A program made the position numbers and the translations under genes. The notes beneath the pieces are model-generated. The model was not told where the DNA came from, did not search any database, and was given only the letters and a program-made list of their open reading frames with translations. From the NCBI GenBank assembly GCA_024276605.1, contig JAJRWX010000085.1, positions 1 through 64,000 of the forward strand: DNA of 64,000 bases, read 5' to 3'. Origin of the DNA: Planctomycetota bacterium. Lineage in GTDB: Bacteria; Planctomycetota; Phycisphaerae; UBA1845. Shown here in pieces: positions 26,164-34,076 of the stretch. The number at the start of each line of letters is the position of its first letter. Positions within the stretch are counted from its first letter, which is position 1.

Positions 26164-28938
26164 ATGGTCAATACGCAAGTGTATCGACGTAGCCACCTTA
26201 CCCTCTACTCAGGAATTATTGTTCCACTCACGGCTAGCTTTGTATGCCTGGTTGGTCTGTCCTCCTCCGTATATGCACAATCAGGTGCGACGGATAGCTC
26301 CGAGCAGACGCGCTTTTCCACGAAGGTTTTTCGTAGAGCGTTGCAACAGCGCGGGTTAACGGAACTGCTCGAACATCATTTAGATCGATACCCGTCGCGC
26401 GACCCCATTGAAAAACTCTTGCAGGTGCGTGAGCTTCGTTTGGCGCAGGCAGCCGATGAGTATCTGACGAAAAAACGACGACGCAAAGCCATCGTTCAAG
26501 CCAATCAAATCCTGAAGAAACTCATCAAACAACATCCCGACGATCAGCGGCACTTTCAGTGGCGTTTCGCGCTGGCCTATTCGTTGATATACGATGAAGC
26601 AGAGCCTTACTTTACGCGCATACTTTACGAACAAAGCCATCCGACGGATGCGAAGAGGCTGGGCGCGATCACCAACCGGGCCATCGATGAGTTGGTTACA
26701 TTGCAATCTCAACTTAATGTTGAATATGAGAAACTAGATAAACTTTCGGTCAAAGAGTTCGAGCGTCTAGAACGCAGCGGTTATATTGACAGCATCGATC
26801 AGTTGGAACCCAAAGCCGAGTACCTGCTCCTTTGGACCTGGTTTTATGACGCTTTGTCGCGACCTGAAAACGATCGGATTAGACTTCAACGTCTGCGTCA
26901 CCTGAAAGAGACAGTTTCAAAAAACCGACGTCTGTTGGACACACCACACCGGGCGTCGCGCGTGCAGGTGCAGATGTTATTGTTGGTCGGTATGACGCAT
27001 CGATTATTGTATCGACACGTCATTGCGCGTGACCTTTTAGCTCAGGCTATTCAAATCGCCGACCGTATTAGCGATCCTGATATTCGCCAAAACGCAGCCT
27101 GGGCGAAAGCGCTGGCCCAGGTGGAGCAAATTCGCAATGAACGCGATGTGGGTCGATTTGACAAAGCCGTTAAGTTCGCCCGTAAGCTCGACGCACAAGC
27201 CGCCGCCCAACATCCCGAAGACTTTGGGTTGCGTATGGTCGCTGCCCTGTTACAACAGTCGATTTACCGGGCTGCTGCAAAACAATCCGATCAAACCGGC
27301 GAATTGGCCCAAGCCCGGCAATATCGACGCCGATCATGGGAAGCGCTGACCCAGTTGATTAGCAGGCGCCCTCAACGACGCGATGAAATCTACGCCCTGC
27401 TGTATAGTCGTCTTGAATCCAATGTTGACCCGGCCAGGCTGGACCCTGTCGAACAAGCGGCACTCATCGCCGGATTGCTTATTGAAACATCTCAAAAAGA
27501 CAAAGACCAACAATTAGCCAGAGCGCTTCGCGTCGGCAACTATTTTCTGGAAAATTCCGCGCATGCAAGGTCACTGCTGCCGGAAGTGTTGTACAACATG
27601 GGTGTTGCGCACTATCGGTTACACCAGGCAGCAGACGCAGCCACTTTTTTCATACGCCTGGCTAAACAACACCCTGCTTTCGAGCATAGTCAACAAGCAG
27701 CCGTCTATGCCGTGCAGCTCGCAGCTGGATTGTATGAAGACCCCCAATGGCGAGATCAGCCGGCTGTGCAGACGCTGTATTTGGATGCGCTTCACCTACT
27801 TGTCACGACTTTTGCCGACACGCGCGAGGGACGCTACTGGCAGTTTCAGTATGCCCAACTTCTTGAATCGCTTCAGCACTATCAAAGCGCCGCTAACGAA
27901 TATGCACAGGTTCTCAGTAGTCATGCAAACTATACCGAGGCTCGTTTTTTCCAGCTTCGATGCCTGGTGAAAGAATTGGATAATACTTCCACAACGACTA
28001 ACCAAGCCGACGCACGACAACAGGCGAGTGAATTTTTCGATGCCCAGCGCACCTTTATGGCCTGGATCACAAGTTACATGACACTTGCCAAGAATGAAGC
28101 GCAATCGCTGCGGCTTAGACAATACTTAGCCCAGAGTAAGCTCCTCGCGGCTGAGGTGCAGATGTTTGATCCGATCAACCGCCCTTCGCTTGCACTGGAT
28201 ACACTGGCAAGTATCGAAAACAACCTCGACGAATTCCCCAACCTTTCTAGTCGAGTATGGCGACTCAGGCTCACTGCTTTTGAGCAGCTTGGCCGACTCG
28301 ATGAAGCGGCTGCGTTGATCCCAGTCTTTATGAAAACCGATCCCCAAGGCGCAGGGCCTATGCTCCAATCGTTGTATCAAGCCATAAGTGCTCAGGTAAC
28401 GTACCTACGCACCACCGGTGAAGACATAGCCGCCCAAACCAAAGCCGAAACTGCGCTCATGCTAGCCGAGCAGATAGCCCAATCGAATCAACGTGACCAA
28501 ACCAACCTATCAGTTGACAACCAGTTTGCAGCGCAAATGCAACTCGGTGAAGCCAACCTCCAGGCACAACGGTTTGATCAGGCACGGCAACTTTTTCAAC
28601 CATTCGCGCCACCGAAAGAAAGCATCAACACAGCCGAGTCTATCATGGCCAGGGCGGTGATGGGATATGGCCAGGCGCTGTATGGATTGAAGTTGTACGA
28701 CGACGCCCTGCCTTACTTCAACCGTTTAGCCACCGCCCTTCCGGATGATCATCCGCTCAAATGGCCCGCACTACTGCGCGATCTTGAGTGCCGCACTGCT
28801 CTAGCTGAACCACCCGTAGATATTATCAAAGTCATTCGTCAACACCAATTTCTTCACCCCGACGCCGACGACGAAACGCTCGTGAAACGGTTCGACGTAT
28901 TGCTACGCGAAAACCAACGACGACTCGATCAACCCTGA
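26164..28938 (+). CDS. Large exported TPR protein
   Basis: 924 aa. The signal peptide runs to about residue 38 (SSSVYAQ). The rest is almost entirely helical repeat sequence with clear TPR units in the middle and end (LPEVLYNMGVAHYRLHQAADAATFFIRLAKQHP; AVMGYGQALYGLKLYDDALPYFNRLATALP). The ATG at 26164 lies 5 bp after exbD2 with TAAGG upstream, making it the last gene of the operon. Long periplasmic TPR proteins usually act as scaffolds, so a role linking the ExbBD-VWA motor to envelope partners is an inference. No enzyme motif was seen. Confidence 0.8.
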   Translation: MVNTQVYRRSHLTLYSGIIVPLTASFVCLVGLSSSVYAQSGATDSSEQTRFSTKVFRRALQQRGLTELLEHHLDRYPSRDPIEKLLQVRELRLAQAADEYLTKKRRRKAIVQANQILKKLIKQHPDDQRHFQWRFALAYSLIYDEAEPYFTRILYEQSHPTDAKRLGAITNRAIDELVTLQSQLNVEYEKLDKLSVKEFERLERSGYIDSIDQLEPKAEYLLLWTWFYDALSRPENDRIRLQRLRHLKETVSKNRRLLDTPHRASRVQVQMLLLVGMTHRLLYRHVIARDLLAQAIQIADRISDPDIRQNAAWAKALAQVEQIRNERDVGRFDKAVKFARKLDAQAAAQHPEDFGLRMVAALLQQSIYRAAAKQSDQTGELAQARQYRRRSWEALTQLISRRPQRRDEIYALLYSRLESNVDPARLDPVEQAALIAGLLIETSQKDKDQQLARALRVGNYFLENSAHARSLLPEVLYNMGVAHYRLHQAADAATFFIRLAKQHPAFEHSQQAAVYAVQLAAGLYEDPQWRDQPAVQTLYLDALHLLVTTFADTREGRYWQFQYAQLLESLQHYQSAANEYAQVLSSHANYTEARFFQLRCLVKELDNTSTTTNQADARQQASEFFDAQRTFMAWITSYMTLAKNEAQSLRLRQYLAQSKLLAAEVQMFDPINRPSLALDTLASIENNLDEFPNLSSRVWRLRLTAFEQLGRLDEAAALIPVFMKTDPQGAGPMLQSLYQAISAQVTYLRTTGEDIAAQTKAETALMLAEQIAQSNQRDQTNLSVDNQFAAQMQLGEANLQAQRFDQARQLFQPFAPPKESINTAESIMARAVMGYGQALYGLKLYDDALPYFNRLATALPDDHPLKWPALLRDLECRTALAEPPVDIIKVIRQHQFLHPDADDETLVKRFDVLLRENQRRLDQP

Positions 28939-29020
28939 TCTCACAACATACAATCATAGATCGCTCCACACCGCACCGCCTCTCGTTGACCATCCACACC
29001 GTGCTCTTTACACTGCGATG

Positions 29021-29212
29021 CAAACAGTTGGAGACGTAGAGCAGGCTTTGTTATATGTAGCGATTGGGTGGCCCAGGTCCTTCTTTTTGGACCTGGGGGA
29101 GTCGATGATGGTGATTCACTTTCTTTCATGATGTGATTCGTTCGCGATCATCGACTCCCCCATCTCGGAAACGAGATGGGCCACCCAACTTGCGCTTCAA
29201 ACAGTTGGAGAC
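29021..29212. repeat. 15-bp direct repeat flanking a family C element
   Basis: CAAACAGTTGGAGAC occurs at 29021-29035 and again at 29198-29212, on either side of the palindromic element. The downstream copy supplies the GGAG ribosome-binding site of the isochorismatase-family gene. The repeats do not abut the element, so they are not a clean target duplication. Confidence 0.7.
29066..29186. repeat. Family C two-unit palindromic element
   Basis: Ends GGGTGGCCCA and TGGGCCACCC. Left unit: hairpin AGGTCC/GGACCT then GGGGGAGTCGATGATG. Right unit: ATCATCGACTCCCCC then hairpin ATCTCG/CGAGAT. The arrangement (hairpin plus conserved tail, two units inverted) resembles the BIMEs formed by REP sequences. 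Confidence 0.85.
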
Positions 29213-29222
29213 CTTAATCTTT

Positions 29223-29801
29223 ATGTTACGAGCCAACCAACTACAAGCGGATCGAGCTTTTGTTCTCGTCGTGGATATTCAGGAAAAACTGCTTCCCGCT
29301 ATTGACCACCATCAGCGCGTGGTGTCATCCAGTTGTAAACTCCTCCAGGGCACAAGCGTGTTCAACTTGCCAGTCATCGCCACCGAGCAATACCCCAAAG
29401 GCCTGGGCACAACCGAAGCGACCATTGCAGCTTGTCTGGAGCAAAGTCATGCACAAACTTTCGAGAAGATGACCTTCAGCGTGTGTGATGAACCCACGGT
29501 GCGCACGGCTGTCAATAACCTCGATCGCCCACAGGCTATTGTCATTGGCATCGAAGCGCATGTGTGCGTACAGCAAACCACGCTGGACTTGCTTGCCCAG
29601 GATTTCGACGTTTTCGTCTGCGCCGATGCTATCGGATCACGAGGCCAAACCGATTACCAATGCGCCCTAGATCGCATGAGACAGGAAGGTGCTTTTGTCA
29701 CTACCGTGGAAAGTGTGCTGTTTGAAATATGCAACCGCTGCGACACGGCACAGTTCAAGGACATGTTAAACGTAATTAAAGCCATGCCTCCTGCTGGGTA
29801 A
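29223..29801 (+). CDS. Isochorismatase-family cysteine hydrolase
   Basis: 192 aa. Cytosolic hydrolase with the family's Asp-Lys-Cys triad: Asp18 in VVDIQEKLL, Lys in FEKMTFS (about residue 83), and Cys in IEAHVCVQQT (about residue 115). This subgroup (with TEQYPKGLG and an RG-x-TDYQ segment) contains many uncharacterised amidohydrolases, so the substrate is unknown. The ATG at 29223 is supported by GGAG upstream. The longer frame to 29133 is read from a palindromic repeat and rejected. It lies 5 bp upstream of a small zinc-ribbon gene. Confidence 0.88.
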   Translation: MLRANQLQADRAFVLVVDIQEKLLPAIDHHQRVVSSSCKLLQGTSVFNLPVIATEQYPKGLGTTEATIAACLEQSHAQTFEKMTFSVCDEPTVRTAVNNLDRPQAIVIGIEAHVCVQQTTLDLLAQDFDVFVCADAIGSRGQTDYQCALDRMRQEGAFVTTVESVLFEICNRCDTAQFKDMLNVIKAMPPAG

Positions 29802-29806
29802 CGACT

Positions 29807-30037
29807 ATGGATGTCGATTTTGAAGACGATGAGTGGATCGAGGACGAAGGTGACGAGGATGATGTTTATTTGTCCTGCCCTGCCTGCGGTGAAGATGTAC
29901 ACGAGGATACCCAGCAGTGCCCCTATTGCGGTGATTGGATCATTCCCATTGACCCGCGCGAACGCTCACGAAAATGGATATGGACCATCGCAGCGATGTT
30001 CGTCATCGTCGGCTTGTTGATCTTCGTCGTGTTTTAG
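29807..30037 (+). CDS. Small zinc-ribbon membrane protein
   Basis: 76 aa. The N-terminus is very acidic (DFEDDEWIEDEGDEDD). Then CPACGEDVHEDTQQCPYCG forms a four-cysteine zinc ribbon (CxxC-x11-CxxC). A C-terminal membrane helix (WTIAAMFVIVGLLIFVVF) follows, so the ribbon faces the cytosol if tail-anchored. It starts 5 bp after the isochorismatase gene and is probably co-transcribed. Function unknown, but the architecture is complete and convincing. Confidence 0.8.
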   Translation: MDVDFEDDEWIEDEGDEDDVYLSCPACGEDVHEDTQQCPYCGDWIIPIDPRERSRKWIWTIAAMFVIVGLLIFVVF

Positions 30038-30155
30038 CGCAGTGTCACTTTTAGCAAGATGAGCCACATGCTTTAAGCTTGCGCGGCGCCAAGAAGTTAA
30101 TGCCGCATTGAGTGAATCAGACGCTACACTTTATTGCTATAGCGCAAAGTTTCAT

Positions 30156-30217
30156 GTAGCGCAGGCTTCCAGCCTGCACGAACCGCGATTACGATGCAGG
30201 CAAGTTGCCTGCGCTAC
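30156..30217. repeat. Palindromic repeat with GTAGCGCAGGC ends
   Basis: GTAGCGCAGGC ... GCCTGCGCTAC inverted ends with two inner hairpins, CAGGCTTCCAGCCTG and GCAGGCAAGTTGCCTGC. It lies upstream of the Nudix-like gene; the reading frame extending through it is not part of that gene. Confidence 0.75.
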
Positions 30218-30311
30218 GAGTTCACGAAGACTGTGCACTTTAGGATTAACAGTTAGATTTTTATTCATACGCGCACAACGATCAGCCATGCGCATAATAA
30301 GGATGATTGGC

Positions 30312-31847
30312 ATGTCAACTGCTATATTCCAGCCGCCAAACAATCCACCAAAGCACATCCCGACTAACACCACGCCCGACATGGACATCGAACTTCATTG
30401 CCCCGATTGCCATTACAACTTGATCGGCACCACCAGCGATAGGTGTCCTTCATGCGGTTGGGAAATCGACGCCGATGAATTAGCGGATTTTTTCACCGCG
30501 ACCAGCGCCGGATCACCCAAGCGGTGGGCACTGGTAGCCGGTAACCTCGCGTGCATAGCCGTAACACTTCTAGGAACGTATGCAATGCTTTCAGCGGGCA
30601 ACAAGTTGTCATTGCTGGACGCTTGTATGCTGCTCTCTGTCATGTTAGCTGTAGCCGGTCATTTATGGTTGGGTGTTTCCGCCGCAGCCAGTCGATCATA
30701 TTGGCCCATGAGGCAGGGAGAAGCTAGCGCCATTATTACATTCATGGCCGGTGTTTCCATCGTACTGGGCATCGTCGGCGCCACACAGGGTCTGGGCTTT
30801 GCACCCACGCCATTGATTAACGACGAAGGATTGCAGGTCAACGGTCCGCTGGAATTCGTATTGATTGCAATATTTTGTACACTGCCAGCCTGGACGTTAT
30901 TGATCCTGCGCTTCATCGCCTATCGCCCCGCGCGCCGTTCGATGAGCCATCGTTTGGTGAAAAAACCAATCGTCCCAACAAATATTCTAACTGGATCGAG
31001 CGCACCCTTTACCATCGCCCTGCTCGGAAATTACGCTCCAGCACAAATCAAGTGCCATTGGCAGGACGCTCCACCAATCTTTCCATCTTCAACAGTCGAA
31101 CATATCACTAGCGCATGGGATGCAGCGCAGCGGCAAGCGCATAATAACCAGCGACAACTTTTCAACGGCGATTTAATTCGTCTTATCGCTGCGAAGGTGC
31201 ACTGTGACGCGCTTCACCTGACGCTTAGCCCCACATGTTATCGTGATTTTGTCGGCACGAATCTTAATCGCACATACCACGATTTACCGATTGAGCAAAA
31301 AGTATTCGCAAACGCGCTCGGCATGAGTGTTGTTCCTGTTACGACGGATGGGTTTATCGTCCTCGGCCTGCGAAACGATACCGTCATCTATCACGCAGGG
31401 TGGATTCACACTATCGGCGGTATGCTCGAAGACATCGACCGAACGGAAAAGCAAGTGGCCATTGTCGGATGTGCACTACGCGAACTTAGCGAAGAACTGC
31501 TCGTCAAGGAAAATGAATGTCAACCACTCGACATGATTGCCTTAGCCTGCGACACGTCCCTCTTACAACCGGAACTCATCCTGACTACCCAACTCTCACT
31601 CACTCGACGAGAGTTGGAAAATCGTTTCGACGCTAGTTTAGTCGGGCAAGAGCATAGCCAACTTGTCTTCGTCCACGACAGTCCCGATGAGATCATCCCC
31701 TTTATTAGCCGCTCACCACAACTCACCCCCTTAGCTCAAGCCGCCCTACTGACACTAGGCTATCACGACTGGGGGCAAGAGTGGTACGAACAAACCAGCC
31801 TGCTACTTTACGATAGTCTGCCCCAGCGCGTAGATTGGCGGGAGTGA
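30312..31847 (+). CDS. Zinc-ribbon, four-helix membrane protein with C-terminal Nudix-like domain
   Basis: 511 aa. Near the N-terminus is a zinc ribbon (CPDCHYNLIGTTSDRCPSCG, about residues 28-47). Four membrane helices follow up to about residue 205, then a soluble part. Residues ~345-430 resemble a Nudix domain: TDGFIVLGLR, then GGMLEDI, then RELSEEL matching the REUxEE half of the Nudix box. An insertion separates the Gly part from the REL part, and the GX5E glutamate is missing, so catalysis is uncertain. The ATG at 30312 is chosen because AAGGA precedes it. The fusion of zinc ribbon, membrane domain and Nudix-like fold is unusual. Function unknown. Confidence 0.65.
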   Translation: MSTAIFQPPNNPPKHIPTNTTPDMDIELHCPDCHYNLIGTTSDRCPSCGWEIDADELADFFTATSAGSPKRWALVAGNLACIAVTLLGTYAMLSAGNKLSLLDACMLLSVMLAVAGHLWLGVSAAASRSYWPMRQGEASAIITFMAGVSIVLGIVGATQGLGFAPTPLINDEGLQVNGPLEFVLIAIFCTLPAWTLLILRFIAYRPARRSMSHRLVKKPIVPTNILTGSSAPFTIALLGNYAPAQIKCHWQDAPPIFPSSTVEHITSAWDAAQRQAHNNQRQLFNGDLIRLIAAKVHCDALHLTLSPTCYRDFVGTNLNRTYHDLPIEQKVFANALGMSVVPVTTDGFIVLGLRNDTVIYHAGWIHTIGGMLEDIDRTEKQVAIVGCALRELSEELLVKENECQPLDMIALACDTSLLQPELILTTQLSLTRRELENRFDASLVGQEHSQLVFVHDSPDEIIPFISRSPQLTPLAQAALLTLGYHDWGQEWYEQTSLLLYDSLPQRVDWRE

Positions 31848-31877
31848 TACAACACTCATAAACCCTACGATCCTTCG

Positions 31878-32657
31878 CTACACGGCAAGCAGTTTCACCA
31901 TATCTCCCGGTGAGGCTTGGACTTTGGCTATGACGGCTGCGTAGACCTTAGCTGCGCCGTGGCGACGAAGCACGCGGGCGCATTCGTCCAGCGTAGCCCC
32001 GGTTGTTTTTACATCGTCAATCAATAGGATGCGGGCCTTGTTCAGGCGCACGCGGCTACGCAGGGCAAAGGCGCCGTGTACATTTTGAAAACGCGCCGTA
32101 TAACTTAGCCCGATTTGATGTGGCCCGCAGCGCGTACGCCGCAGGATCGATACCAATGGTAAGTGACACGTTTCAGACACATACTCAGCCAAGACAGCCG
32201 GGGCATAATACGGTTTACGCATGAGCCGCCGCCAATGCGTCGGTACGATCGCAATGGCTTCCACCTGATCAAACCACGGCGATTTAGATATTTCATCCAC
32301 CAATCGCGGACCGAAAAACTGTAGCAGGTCTTCCTGCCCTTGATACTTAAACGCCTTCACCAGCGGTGCCGTCAATGTCGTATAAGGCCCCACGCGCACC
32401 GTACCATCCACGCGCGGCTTTTTATGTCGACATTCACCACACAACCCGTCGCTTACCTCATAGGCAGCCACACTTTGCCCGCAAGTTGGACAAGCCGGTT
32501 CACGACACAACGCGGTAATCACTTCGTTACAACCCCGGCACATGCCGTGCGTCAGTGCGGACGCATCACATCCACATACCAAACACTGCGTAGGAAACAG
32601 GGTATCAACAACAGCGGCGTAGGACGCAACAAGATGTCTCACAGATATGTCAGCCAT
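31878..32657 (-). CDS. comF: ComF family phosphoribosyltransferase-like protein
   Basis: 259 aa. The N-terminal part has several Cys pairs forming a zinc finger (CLVCGCDAS, CRGCNE, CPTCGQ, CGECRHK). The C-terminal half is a type I PRTase fold with the PRPP-binding motif ILLIDDVKTTGATLDE (about residues 210-225) and the family motif RTRCGPHQIGLSYTARFQNV. ComF proteins act in competence DNA uptake, and many homologues are annotated simply as amidophosphoribosyltransferase-like. No other competence gene lies nearby. Confidence 0.92.
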   Translation of the reverse strand: MADISVRHLVASYAAVVDTLFPTQCLVCGCDASALTHGMCRGCNEVITALCREPACPTCGQSVAAYEVSDGLCGECRHKKPRVDGTVRVGPYTTLTAPLVKAFKYQGQEDLLQFFGPRLVDEISKSPWFDQVEAIAIVPTHWRRLMRKPYYAPAVLAEYVSETCHLPLVSILRRTRCGPHQIGLSYTARFQNVHGAFALRSRVRLNKARILLIDDVKTTGATLDECARVLRRHGAAKVYAAVIAKVQASPGDMVKLLAV

Positions 32658-32768
32658 GCTAGGCGATAGTCTAACTGTTGTTTCTCGAATTACGTGACTG
32701 ATGGGTAGAAACCTTTGACCAGCGCATGTTCCGATAACTAAACTACGCCCCTATACACCACTTGTTTA

Positions 32769-32797
32769 TTGACAAAGGTGTGTCTATGATATATTAT
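32769..32797 (+). promoter_or_regulatory. Promoter of the ArsR gene
   Basis: TTGACA (32769-32774), exactly 17 bp, TATTAT (32792-32797). The expected transcription start is at 32803-32806, on or next to the ATG, so the mRNA should be leaderless. Confidence 0.8.
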
Positions 32798-32814
32798 TTA
32801 ACCTTATGGTTAAA
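32797..32814. promoter_or_regulatory. Inverted repeat over the ArsR start codon (operator candidate)
   Basis: TTTAACC-ttat-GGTTAAA is a perfect 7-bp inverted repeat that overlaps the end of the -10 box, the transcription start and the ATG. The position would suit autorepression by the dimeric ArsR regulator. Confidence 0.65.
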
Positions 32815-33174
32815 TATGATAACCAACTTGATCTGACCTTCTCAGCGTTGGCTCATCCTACTCGGCGGGCAATCTTAGGTAGGCTTGCTACGGGGGAAAC
32901 CTCCGTGGGGGAATTGGCTAAGCCTTTCGATATGTCCTGGCCGGCGGTGAGCAAACATCTTCGGGTGTTGGAGCGTGCCGGTTTGGTTAGTCAGGACAAA
33001 CAGGGGCGGGTGCGACGTTGTATGCTTCAGGCTGGTGACATGCGTCAAGCAGCCGAGTGGATTGACACTTACAGAAAGTTCTGGACCGATCAACTGGACG
33101 CTTTGGCTGATTTTCTAGAGCAGCCCGAGCACGGCTCAATTGAGGATAATAACCCTATAAAACAAGGAGAATAA
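32806..33174 (+). CDS. ArsR-family transcriptional regulator
   Basis: 122 aa. Winged-helix DNA-binding protein, with LTFSALAHPTRRAILGRLA at the start and the recognition helix in MSWPAVSKHLRVLERAGLV (about residues 42-60). It lacks an obvious metal-binding Cys motif. It pairs with an AHSA1-family gene 3 bp downstream. This ArsR/AHSA1 gene pair is widespread, and the regulator usually represses its own operon. Predicted to be translated from a leaderless mRNA because the promoter lies directly on the start codon and no ribosome-binding site fits. Confidence 0.92.
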   Translation: MVKYDNQLDLTFSALAHPTRRAILGRLATGETSVGELAKPFDMSWPAVSKHLRVLERAGLVSQDKQGRVRRCMLQAGDMRQAAEWIDTYRKFWTDQLDALADFLEQPEHGSIEDNNPIKQGE

Positions 33175-33177
33175 CGC

Positions 33178-33666
33178 ATGAATCGCACATCACCTCAATC
33201 ATCCAACACGCTGAATCTGAGTGTTACCAAGCTCATCCGCGCCCCGCGCGAGCGTGTGTACGAGGCTTGGTTGAAGCCTGAATTACGTCGAAAATGGTGG
33301 ATGGACCAAGGTGAAGAGGTGCTCACGCATTGCGAAATCGACGCACGGGTGGGCGGACGATATTGCATGAAACAAATAGGTAGCGGCTGCGAATCGCTCG
33401 ATAATCAATATCCACCGAATTACGAATGGGTGATGGAGGGTGAGTTTGTCGAGTTAGTCCCTCATGAGCGGATTGTATTCACCTGGAACGTAAACCACAC
33501 CACCGAGCCTGTCGTGAATCAGCAGGTGACGATCGATCTGGTGGATGTAGATGGCCATACTGAAGTCACGCTGACGCACGTGGGTAGCATCTCCGAGAAA
33601 ATGCGCGATGACCATCAGGGTGGCTGGACCCAGGCGCTGGACTGTTTGGCGGGGTATTTGGAATAG
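33178..33666 (+). CDS. AHSA1/SRPBCC-family protein
   Basis: 162 aa. START-like lipid or ligand-binding fold of the AHSA1 (activator of Hsp90 ATPase homologue 1-like) family. Visible family features: IRAPRERVYEAWLKPELRRKWW at the start, VGGRYCMKQIG, ERIVFTWN in the middle, and DHQGGWTQALDCLAGYL at the C-terminus. The ligand is unknown. AAGGAG is located upstream of the ATG, and the gene is co-transcribed with the ArsR regulator. Confidence 0.9.
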   Translation: MNRTSPQSSNTLNLSVTKLIRAPRERVYEAWLKPELRRKWWMDQGEEVLTHCEIDARVGGRYCMKQIGSGCESLDNQYPPNYEWVMEGEFVELVPHERIVFTWNVNHTTEPVVNQQVTIDLVDVDGHTEVTLTHVGSISEKMRDDHQGGWTQALDCLAGYLE

Positions 33667-33737
33667 ACGTATCGGGCATGGCCGGTATACCACCCGGCTT
33701 TGCCGAGGGTATAAGGCAGATTTGGCGGGCTTGAGTA

Positions 33738-33903
33738 GGGTGGCATGGGCAAGCGTCGCGTTGAAGTAATCACCGATAAAAAGAGGCGTAGGGGCGACGC
33801 TTGCCCGTGCCTTTTCCTCGGTTGCGCCGCACGGGCAAACGCCGCGAGTAGCATCCATTGGACATTCGACAGCCCGATTCAGCGGCGTTTGTCCATGCCA
33901 CCC
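33738..33903. repeat. Family D palindromic repeat (copy 2)
   Basis: Ends GGGTGGCATGG/CCATGCCACCC with internal arms GCGACGCTTGCCCGTGC and CACGGGCAAACGCCGCG. It is strongly similar to 5317-5482 over its full length and into the flanks. It fills most of the gap between the AHSA1 gene and the efflux genes. Confidence 0.85.
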
Positions 33904-34076
33904 ATCCGCCGATGCATATGGGTGGTTTAATAGGTAGATCAGCTCGCAAGAGCACTTACCTTCGTGACAAGTTGTGACAGAAGCGACAACAAAATCAGCT
34001 TCCGATTTAGTTGATCGATGATTATAATATACGGCTGATAACGATTTTATTCGACTATGATTGAAAAGCCGTCAAC

